From Pardosa pseudoannulata (taxonomy: Eukaryota; Arthropoda; Arachnida; Araneae; Lycosidae), in assembly GCA_032207245.1 (NCBI GenBank), contig CM063501.1:62492401-62556400 (forward strand): a DNA stretch of 64,000 bases, read 5' to 3'. Position 1 is the stretch's first letter; each line of letters starts with the position of its first letter. The notes beneath the pieces were generated by a model. It was given only the letters and a program-made list of their open reading frames with translations, did not search any database and was not told where the DNA came from. Made by a program: the position numbers and the translations under genes. This document shows, in pieces, positions 28,739 through 40,700 of the stretch.

Positions 28739-31700
28739 GGAGAGACAAAGTAATACTTGTTTCTTTCAGATAAGTATAGTTATTTATTGAGAAACATTTA
28801 AGATTATGTATATATGCCCTGATGGTTGGTTGGAAGTACTATTTTGCTAAACGAGGGCTAATGAGATTGATATACTTATTGAAAATTAATCTAAATAAAT
28901 AAGGAATTATTCTTCATTCAGAAAATACTAACAAAATACAGAATATAATAATACATAATTATTCTATGACAGGTTGTAAAGCAACACAGTTTTGCAGCTT
29001 TTATGATCATATAATTTTACATAAGCATTTAATATTTGCTAAAACAATACATACCAGTAAGAAGTGGATTATGAGGAGGCGCATCTAATCTTGGAACATA
29101 TTTTAATAACTGTTCTCTTACAGCAGGAGAAACAGTAAACTTTTCTATGCAGCATTTTAGCCAGCAAGCTCTACATCTAAAATTAGAAGCTCTACGAGGT
29201 GTAGAACCCTTATTATAAATACAGCAATTTCCTAAAAAAACATATTTTATTAGAACAAATATTAACAAAATATAAAATAATCATTTAAAAATAATATAAA
29301 TACTTAGAAGTAGACCCCTCCTTAGTTTTACCTTTCTTTAAGTAAACAACTATTACAAAAAGAAACCTTTATCTTATATAAATGTAACTTGAATAAATAT
29401 ATGGAAATTCAAGAAATTTATTTTATTACAAAATTGTTTATATATTTTTATATAAATATTTTATATAATTATTTAAATAAGCTTTTATTTTCATTTTGTA
29501 AGTACAAAATCAACTATATAAAAGAAAATTCCTCACCCAATAACTTATCCACCAAATAATTTTAAACTTTGTCTTCTTAAATTTTTTTTTTTTTAATACT
29601 ATACTTAAATATTAAGTTATGCTGAATTTTAGACTTTTCAAGAGAAGTAGGATAAGAATTTGAATCAATTTCTAGATATGTGAACACACACATGTGGACT
29701 GTCATGTCTTCTAAACTATTTTTTGAACTTTTATAAAATTTTATGAATTATATAATTAAAAGCAAGATAAGTATATCAAGTTACAAATTAAAAATGTAGA
29801 GCAGTGGTCTTATAAACTTTAACACTTATGGAACTCTTAGAATGGGATTTTGGCAGAAGCAATACAAAGTGTAGAACCTTTGTTAAAAATACAGCACTTG
29901 CCTAAAAACATTTTATTAGAAGAAACATTTATAGAAACCCTGATACATATCTCCAAAATATATATTAAGTTAAATGTTAGTAACATTATATATGGTCTAG
30001 TAGTAGTAATGAAAATTTAGAAAAGGAGAGCTGCTAAATTTAAAATTTAGCAATAAAATAATTTTATCTAAATAGCATAATTTGGGCTACTAATAGTACT
30101 TACTCTTAAATCACTACATATCATTACTGAAATGTGCTTGTATATTTTCACACAATCAAAAACTAGCTATATGAATGGTTTGGTTAGAATGCTACAGTCC
30201 ATTTTTTTTCTACACAGGGACTAATGAGACCAGTTTAAAGGACTCAATATGCCATTTGTTGGCATTTTGGACACATCTATCCCTAGCTATAACAAACCCT
30301 AATTGAACATTAGATATTGAAGGTTAAAACTCCAATAAATGTTATAACCGTTAGAATGGAAAAGTAACACATATGATTTTAAAAATTTGCAAAATTTTAA
30401 ATCCTTAAAATTTTCAATCAAAACATTATAAGGAACTCAGCAGGTATGCAAATTTCATCATGTGAAATACTTTGAGTTCTGTACAAACACACCACTCATC
30501 ATTTTGTATTAGAGAAACAGACCTTAGAAATTACACAGTACTTACCTTCATGGGAATAATGGTAATAACAGAATTAATGTAATGGTTATACTGGCAAACT
30601 GTTACTAGCACTGCAATGAACAGAATGTTAACCACCAACATAACCTTACATCACAGAGATAAAGATAATTGCATGTAGCTAATGAATTTAAGATATAACT
30701 ACTAACTAAAGTCAATGTTGTATTTGTTTACATTTTATAAAACCACTCATAGTACCCAAAAATTTTGAAGTACAGGGTACCCAATTTGAAGACCACTGCT
30801 ATAGAGTATAGTATGCATGAACACATGTCTGTGATTTAAATACCACAGGCTAAAACAAGGCTTGACTGCAAAAGCTTTCATTAGCAAATCATTAAATAAT
30901 AAATACAAAGTTTAAACATTTTAAATCTAATAAAAACAAAATAAAATATTACCATCTTTACAAAAATATTGCTTTGGTGTTTTGACGAATGTTTCAAAAA
31001 ACCCATTACAAGATTCACAAGCTATTTGGTCATACAGTTTTGAAGATGATACATATAATTTGCAAGAACCACAAATAACACAATTGGTAGCAGTTGCAGT
31101 TTCACTTCTGGCAGATTTACCTAAAGCATACAAATTGATTAAAATGATTATATTATATATATACAATAACAAAATACTTATAAGGAATCATCAGTATGGC
31201 TTTAAAAAGGATTTATTTAATCTAGTGTTTTTCTAGATTTTTCTTATAGTACTCAAATTTCCTATCAACAAAATGATTTAACATGCTTTTGAAAATCCAC
31301 TTATTTATGTAGGTATCTTACTTGGACTCTGTTTGGGTTCATTACTTTTTAAATCATTTGAAAGTAAAAATTTAGAATGCCATTCTTAGACTATTACAAC
31401 AAAACATTTCATTTCTTTTGGAAACAAAAGGGCTAATAAACAAAATGTAACTCTTTGATACAGTTCATATCTTATGAACTATGTTGCACTTTTAATAAAT
31501 AAAAAAAAAAGAAACATCAGTATTAAACAAAGTAATCTTGTTATGAAAGCAATATAAATAATTTAATGATTTTAGTTCGCATCTAAATAAAAAGAATGAA
31601 AAAGTTCCTTTGTAACTGAAAACAATTACTTGACCCTGAATCCTCAGAATAAAACAAAAGAGTGGAATACTAACCTGTCTTTCATATATATGTATATACA

Positions 31701-34700
31701 TACACTGCAAAATTTGCCCAAACTAAAAACTTGCCAAACTAATTAAAAAATAAAATTATTTTCTCTTCTCTCTTTATGTTACATTAAATAAATTTCATAA
31801 AATGCAGAATTTCTTTTAACTACACAAAGAAAATAAGCATTTATATAATATGCAGTAATCTTAGCCCTTTTTATAGGCACAAAGATAATATAAACTATAT
31901 TTACAAATTTATCAAAAATCAAAATATTCTAAAACAATCTGAAAATTTATTTTTAACAATAGAAAAGTTGAATTCAAACTCTTTTTAAAACACTAGGTAC
32001 TACTAAATTAACCATTTGCCTGTCCTGTACATCACATATGATACACAATGAACTATGGAACTTTTATATATTTTAAATCTCATAACATTATGAATCACAT
32101 GTTAATATACAACAGTATAAAGTTTTTGATGTGTATATCATATGTGATGTACCCAGGCAAAGAGTTAAAGAATGCTGGCATTTGCACTGATTTAAGAGAT
32201 AATTCAGATTAAATCAATAAATGCATGGCTTCAATATTGGTTTGCTACCATTTTTAAAAGAAAAAGATTCTCTGTACCTAGATTCATTTGCAAATGCCTA
32301 CAAAAAGGTTAATTCATTATCAAGTAGTCCTACAAAGGACTAATACATTACCTAGTACATATATTCTCAACTTTTATAAAACAAATAACAATTTTAACAT
32401 AACAAAACAGCTATAATTAAACATATAGTTGCACTCTTATTACTAAAAATGTAGTATTTATAACAAATTGAAAAGTCAAGTTATAGAAACAAAAAGATGA
32501 GAAATAGATATTCCATTCAATTTATATAATTCATCAAACTGCAAAATTTAAACTTTTAAAATTACTGCTGAAAAAAAACTAAAACTAATGTAGGTATTTT
32601 ATATGAAACCCTGAAGACAACCCCTTTAAAGAATATAGTGTTAGGAAATTTTCAGTAATGTGAGAGTTTAAAGATGCCAACATAAATTTATAGCCGAAAG
32701 CCCTCATTAAGGCAAAAAAAAATTCTCGGAGTTTTCAAATCTTAAGGGAAAAAACTTTCATCCCTTTACTTTCCCCTTTTTAGTACTAACCTAAATTGAT
32801 CACTGGGGCTACAGTTCATGCAATCAGGGAAGAGATCTAACCAATTTAAACTTTATACTGCCCTAAAGGCCAATTTAAAAAATTCCTCAACAAAATGAAG
32901 ATGCATGCTCTCAGAAATAGATTTTCATAGATTTTGATTGAGATTTTCACATAGATGTTGACCTAGATGTTGCTTAGCCTTTTACTTAAGAAGTATATGT
33001 GAGCTGCCCTCTCAGTTTTGTTCTGAAGATAATGAAGTGGGAACCCATCCACCAATGTTCTGCTAATAAAGGTCTGACTAAAATGGTTTCCTTTTCATGG
33101 TCATGTCTACTACCACCCGACATGAAGTCTATCTTACTAGATATATGTGTATTTATGTATATTTATAATTTGAAGCAAGTAAATTTTTCATATTCCTTAA
33201 AATATTGATTTACTTACTTTAAAGTTATATATTAGCCTAATCTAAAGTGATGTTGTCATAACATTGCTGAAAATCAGACTTATAATCAATAGGACACAAT
33301 TACTACATCTAGCCATAAATACATTATGCCTAAAATAAGAGAAATTTTAGGATGGCATGGAGCATGTTTGAACACTTTAGAAAGCCCCATTTTATCTCTT
33401 CTTGTTTAGATTTAGAATAGTATACAAATAAAAATTTTTTAATCTATTTATTGAAATATTTCCTAAATAATCATAAAAGCCAAACCTTTTTATTTAATTA
33501 ATTTTGAGAAAGACAAATTATATTTAATTAGACACAGGTTTTTGTTACTTTTATGTAAACTACATACATTGTTTATTCAAGAAAACAAAAAGCATATATC
33601 AATAAAATTATCATTTGAACCATCTATAGGTTACATATAAAATAAATTATTTTAGAGATATTTAATTAAAAATTGAACTGCAATTGAACTTCAGTATTAA
33701 AAAATTAAATTTGTTTTAGTGGATAATAAAATAAAAATCAGTATCTGGTACTATATAAATGGCAGTGTAGACATATTACCATTCATTATTTTCTGCCATA
33801 TGACTTCTTAAAAAATTATTTTGTTTTAACTTGTAGCTAATATTTGATTTATAACATAACCCCGAGTGATTTAACCAATATCTCTAAAATTACTGACCAA
33901 AAAGTAAAAAATATTCTAACATTCTGCAATCTCATCTACTACATAATGATCTAAAGGACAGAAAGTAAAAATTAAAACATGATACAAAAAAGAAACTTAC
34001 TTAAAAGTTTTTTAGCAGGCACAGCTGTTTGATCAGAAGATTTTCCAGTCAATTTATTTTGAGCTTTTATACCAAATGGTTGTGCACTTAAGTCCTGCAA
34101 TACTACACCAGTACCTGTCTGTTTAGTACTCTGTCTAGTTCTCAAGTTTCTTTTCTTCAGTTGCAAACGTGCTTTCCTAAGAATATTTTTTGTCCTCCTC
34201 TGATTGCTTGAGCGTTGTTGTTGTTCTGTTTTCCACTGAGCTACAATTTTAGATGAAAGTTTTTTCGGTGAATTTTTTAAACGACCTTCCCATTGTGATT
34301 TCAATAATTTTTCAATCTTTGCAGCAACTTTTTCAAGTTTGTCTTCTGGTTTTCTAGTATCTTCAAAAACATCAGAGCTATCATACTCAGCTCGCTCCAT
34401 CTCATTACGAGTAGTATGAGTTGAAAATTTTTTGGTACTTTCTACAAGTTTAACAGGTTTTTCTTTAGGTTTTTGAGCCATTTTTTCTGCATATTTACTA
34501 ACCATATCAGGCTTAATAATATCTTTAAAAGATCCTGATGAAGTGCCTGAGCTACCATCCATGTTTTTCTTTAGTGCAAATGGATAATCACAGTTCATTT
34601 CAGATAACTTCATTTGAACTTTAAGACTAGGTTTCCATGGTCTTTTTCCTTCAACAACAAGAGGCTGATCTAAAAGACCAATTTTTTTCATTGAACTTTG

Positions 34701-37700
34701 AGACTGATCATCCTCTACATGAGTATCATCAGGACTACTTTCACCATCCATAGCAGATATAGCTTCAGAACTTCCACTCAATGATGAACGTGATCCTCCA
34801 CTATCTTCATCAGGCATTTTATTAGGTAATGGTTCCAGATCATCCATATATCTTTTACGTGGAATTATTTTACGAGAAGAACGAGCACTCATAGATGGTA
34901 AAATAAATCTTTTCCTGCCAACAGCTAAAGAATGTTTTGATTTTGAGACTGTGGCTGCGTCTGAAAGCATCTGTGGTTGAGCAGTATTCACAATACTTTT
35001 AGTTTCTGATTTTGATGATTGAGAACTAGTTGAAGGCAATGACAACCTCTTTCTACCAATTGATAAGGAATGCTTTGGTTTTGAAGTCCGTTTTTCTTCT
35101 GCAGTTAATTGTAGTGATGTTGATTCAGGGTTAATTTTTATATCAGTCGCACATTTTATTTTCTCAGAAACAGCCCGAGTCTTAGACCATGGCTTTCGTT
35201 TTAGTTTGGTTTTGTGAATCTGGTTTCCATGATTTGATCTGGTATTTTTCTGTATATTTTTGCGATACCTTTTAGATGTTGGATAAGCAAACCGTTTTTT
35301 AAATTTTTTCTTTACATTTGGTCTTACATTTCTTTGTCTACAATGAGTTCTTAATTGTTTGGCTTTATCTAACAAATGTCTCATGAGATATTTTTTGGGG
35401 GTGACTTTTGTATTTGTTTCAGGAGTTTGATTAGATTTATTATCAGATTCTGTTTTAGTTACAGGAGTATTTACATCATCAATCCTTACATGAGATAGCT
35501 CGTCTTGATGGTCTGAAGTCCTGATTTCTGCCTCTTTCTTCTGAGTACATTTTGGTTTTATACATGATTTAGATTTACTGCTATACATACAATTTTTATG
35601 TACATTTTCATTATCAAGACCATGTTTTAAAATCTTATCATATGACCGACGAAGAATATCCCTCATTCCTCTTCTGCGTTGCATAACTGAAGAACTTGAA
35701 GTATCTGAATCTGATGATGAAAAAATTTTTTCAAGGTCTGATACAGCAGATGAGGATGGATCTTGATTAGATTCTAGATATCGATGTATTGCCTCCTTAG
35801 TTTTTAAAGTTCGAGCCACTACTGCTTCCGCCTCAAGTATATCTGCTTCTGTAAAACCTTCAAATTCTTCTTCCTGTCACAAGAAAAAAAAAATTACATT
35901 TAGTATATTTGCTTATTAAAAACACTAATGCTTTTTTTAACTGCTTAACAGCACAAACTAAGATATATCTTCAAATTACTTCTGTTCACCTGATAAAAAT
36001 TAATATGTATAAATGGTATGATAATTACGAATGAAAGATATATTCATTTTATGAGATAACTCAGACACCCTTGAATGTAAACAGCTGCAGAAAAATTAAA
36101 TAGTTTTAAATATTCAGAACAAGATTATATTTTCCCTTGAGATCATTACCTAAGTATGAAATTAAATATTAGATAACTGCAAATTTAATATAAACAATTA
36201 ATATAAATAACACAAAAAGACCATTTCTACTTATATACTTCTGGTAAAGTCATGAATAGGATAGATTAAAAATATACAGACAGTAATACAGAATACCCCT
36301 GATCCCTACTTAGCTATGGCTTTTATCATAGACAGAACCAAGGCTGAGAATAGAAGGTGGAATGGGGCAAACTGACAACTATACTCCATTCAGCAAATTA
36401 TTAAAAATTAAATTTTGTGACTATAACTTTCTTGTGATCTTGATCAGGGCAGTCACAGGAATTTATTAAAGAGCAGCCTCTCTAATTCTTCCAGCTGAAT
36501 TACTCTTTTTTCAGACCTGCATGACTGAATGGCCAAAATTTCTTAAAGAGGATGCTTACCTTCTGCTGTCAGGTTTAGTTTCAAAAGATTTGAAAAACCA
36601 GGAGCAATAATTATATGCTATTTCTTAGCAGAATTAAAATTAATTCAAAATGTCAGAACAAGCACCCCTGCAATATTAATATTGTAAAGCTTGAAAGAAA
36701 ATGCTACTGTAGTCTAGGTTATAGCAGACAAGAGCATGGTTATAACATAGTATTAACAAATGGGAGTAATAATTATATGCTATTTTTTAGCAGAATTGTA
36801 ATTAAATAATTTAAAATGTTATAATTCCAGAAATCCAAAGATGATTAGTGCAAATGTCAGGAGAACAAGCACATCTGCATATTAATATTGTAAAACTTAA
36901 AAGAAAATGCTACCAGTCTAGGTTATAGCAGACAAGAGCATGGTTATGACCCCTCAAAACTTATCATTTGAGCAATCATGCAATAATCATGAAAGTAAAA
37001 TTACAGGATTTTTTACATTGATTTTGACATGAACTCCATTTGAAATAAGCTTAAATTTTTTTAAGACTCATGAAAACCCTGCTTTGTTTGAAAATTTTTT
37101 GACTCTCCATGATTATTTACTTCTTTGACTTTCTCTAGATTGGTAGGATTCATATTTAAACCAATTTTTTTTCTTACTTTCTTTTTTACAAATTAAACAT
37201 TACAAATGAAATTATTAAAGTTCCAATATTTATATAAATATGATAATGAAAACTTGTCATTACTCATATTATTAAATATTACATTCCTGTTATCTTATTT
37301 TCTTAACTATATGTGCAATAGTATAATATGTGTAATAGTATTTACATAGGGGAGACCGGGGTAAAATGGACCATCCCCTATTATTTATTTTATTTATTAT
37401 TTTTAATGTTTAATACTTTGATACATAGATGACAGCACTGCAGTCTTGAAAATGAATGTGTAATTGTGTGTTTAGCTGACAATTTAGCCATTTTATTCTC
37501 ATAAGTTGATTTGTGGTAGTCAGAAGTAAATATTTTCATCATAATATATCTTCTTCTCTTCATTTAAGAATTGTGATTTGGAGGATTTAACTTCTCACAA
37601 TAAAGAGCTAAGATGATGTATTATTATATTTAATGTAGCTAAAACAATTTAATATAAGATTAGTTCTTTTTTTCTGACACTTTTTGTCAGAATTACACAT

Positions 37701-40700
37701 GGGGTAAAATGGACCACCAGAACCTGGGGTAAAATAAACCATGGTCCATTTTCCAAGTTGTGTTTTTTTTTTTTATTTCTGTAATGCTTTCTAAATTGAT
37801 TTTATGTGTGATACTTTAAAAAACATGCAGGATTTAAAGTAACAGATATATGGCAATTCAATGAAAATGTCTTTGAGGATATCCAATATCTCTCCTCATA
37901 TGTGACAGATCAACCGTCACCAGATTTTGAATTAACAAGTACAGCTGATCGTCAACCAAGCACAGGTAATCAGCAACCAAATACATCACAATCAGTACAA
38001 AGTGAAAATCATCAGTTGAAAACAATATCACCTTTTGAATTATGCCCCTTGGCAAAAGCTAGCATGAGCAAGACAACAAAAAAACGAAAGAAGGGAGCAT
38101 CAAAAATTCTAACTGATACATCATTGAAAATGGTAATTGAAAAAAATGTCAAAAAGAAGGAAGAGAAAAAATTAAAACAGGAAAATGCTGCTTTAGTTAA
38201 AGATAGGAAAAATTTAGAAAAATGTTATTCTTAACTAAGCAGAAAAATGATAAAACTGTGAATTTTAAAGCAAATAAAGAAAATTTATGTGGATCAGAAA
38301 GTTTGAGTGATTCGGAAAATATGTCTGTTTATAGTGATACTTAACAGTGATAAAGAAAGCAATTCCCAGCATGATGCTAATTTTGGTGTATCATTCATTA
38401 ACTTCAATATTCGCTAATATTTTGCTTTATGTGTACAGATTGAAGATATAGAAAATAAATATAATACATTTTATGTTTTGTACTATTAAATAATGTACTA
38501 CATTTAAGTTATCTGTAGAATTTTTTGTGGTCCATTTTACCCCGAGGTCGGGGTAAAATGGTCCAGTTTGTCACTTGCTATTAAAAAAATTATAATAATT
38601 GATTTTGACTGAGTGTAATATAAAGCCTAATATATAAGCAATGTGCATATATATTTTCAGATTCAAAAAATCATTAGTTTGAGAGCAAATATTCAAAATT
38701 CACAAAAACGGACCATTTTACCCCGGTTTCCCCTATAGCTAATATGTTGAATTCATGAAGATTGATTTCTGTATCCCTTCTCAACAAATTGTTCACATTA
38801 TTTACATGTTTACAAATATAAAACTATTTATCAAATCAGTTTTTAAGGCATTACAATTTAAATAAACTACAAACTAATATAAGTGAAAACATTATTGATT
38901 TTATGTAAGATTCAAAGGGAAAATCCTGAAAAGAATTTGATTTACTCAGAAATTGCATCATTAAAGGAAAGTTATTTAAAACTTAATTTTTCATTTACAA
39001 ATTTGCTTGGGTATAAGTTACTGTGTATTCTAATGCTGCTGCCTTCTACTCATTTAAAAGGATGCTTAAAAAATTCAAAGTGTAAAAGAAAGTATTACTG
39101 AATTAATCAATGACTTTTTTTAATCCTGCAATTTAAATTAAGATTTATATCAAGGTGACATAAATCAACCAAATGTTTTAACAAATTTTAAGATTATGAA
39201 GATTTTATGAAATCATTTTGCTGATAATTTCACAAAATTTTTTTTATTGCCACATAAAAATGAAAAAAATATTAAAATGTTTAGCGGATAGATTAAAAAA
39301 TAATACATTACAGAAAATAAAATACTATAAATAGCTGCAACAATAACTAAGAAAGAAATTGAGACTATTTATAATATTATCACAGACTTTATGAAATAGT
39401 CTGCATAAATTTATTCCATAATTTATAAGTAATTAACAGTATTCCCTACAAATGGTGAAAATATTTTATTTTATATTTTGGAGTTCACATTAACATTTTA
39501 AGCTTACTTTTTAATGAGAATAGGAATTCTTTAAAACATAACACATTTACTTAATCAACAGCACTTAAGGCTGAATATAAGCAATATCAGGGATATGAAT
39601 ATATTGCTATTTAATGTTTAAATCAAAGTTCTATGCTTAAAAGACATAGTAAAACAGTCCTTTCTCTTAAATTTCTAAAACTGTTCATTAAAATAGTTTA
39701 CTTCTTGCTGTTCCAAAAAGTTCAAATATTTCACTAGTTCAAAATCATTTTTAGTCCTAATAATTCACCATATTACTTTAACTTATACTAAAAATAAATC
39801 TTATAATTGATTCAACTAACTCAAAAATCAAAACTGACAAGATTTATCTAACCCTTTGTAATCTCATTTTTACTAATCAGGTTCTTTTCATCTAAACTAC
39901 ATTGATTATACTTGGAATGAAATTAACTGATTTTCAATTAAAACAAAAAGTTCTAATCTGACACCAGTACAAAACAATTATAAGGCCAATTAAGCAGGGT
40001 TGGCAAAAACCCGGTTTTTTCAGAAAAAACCCAACCCAGTAGGTTTTTTCAGGGGTTTTGAGCTTTTTTCGGGTTTTATCACAGCTTTTACTATACTTTA
40101 ATGGGTTTTAGATGCTTTTTTGGGGATTTGAAAACTATTCAGGTTTTTTGTTATGTAAGAGGACAGGATATAAAATTGTATGATTAAAATAAATTTAAAA
40201 TGTTAATCACTTTTTAAAATTGAAAAATTTAAAAATCAATTTTAAATTATGTAGAAGAAATTTTTTCTAGATTAAAGGAAATTTTGAAATCTTAAAATAA
40301 ATTTTTTTCATATTATAAAATTTTTCTAACATCAAAAAACTAGCTTTGAATAGTGATTATTTTATACTAGAAGTTGGCTTTGAAATAGTTCATTTGAAGT
40401 TTTTTCTTTTTAATAAAATATATTAAATTATTGCTCTATATTTGTAAGCAGTAATGTGTTATTAAAGCATTCAGAAGATATTTTTTTTAGTTAATTTGTA
40501 AGTTATATAAGATAAGTAGCAGAATTAATTATATATATTATCCCAATGTTTATTTATTTGCACTTGTTATTCATATTTTTTTCCCAATTTTTCTTGCCCA
40601 TTTTTCAATTAATTTTATCACATGTAATACTTCAATATTCTTATTTTTTTCATCATACATTCTTATTAACTTTGTTTAATTTAGATTTTATCGTATTTGT

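Larger units (their letters stand above)
26439..29054. other. trx intron 4
   Basis: Contains a probable decayed SINE (about 27240-27345), a (TA)n(GA)n microsatellite (28678-28740) and a short SINE tail remnant (about 28818-28868, minus). Otherwise AT-rich intron. Confidence 0.5.
37349..38733 (+). mobile_element. pogo/Tigger-like (Tc1-mariner superfamily) transposon, internally deleted
   Basis: Terminal inverted repeats of about 25 bp (GGGGAGACCGGGGTAAAATGG / CCATTTTACCCCGGTTTCCCC) flanked by TA. The plus-strand frame at about 37826-38233 reads GFKVTDIWQFN, then YVTDQPSP, ISPFELCPL and GASKILTDTS. These are the C-terminal landmarks of pogo-family DDE transposases (GF-x-TGI-PFN; SRILTDTP). The N-terminal DNA-binding and catalytic part is missing. 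Extra copies of the GGGGTAAAATGG word lie inside both ends. Confidence 0.85.

Noticed and set aside
37858..38055. Minus-strand 65-codon frame
   Set aside because: Antisense to the pogo-like transposase remnant.
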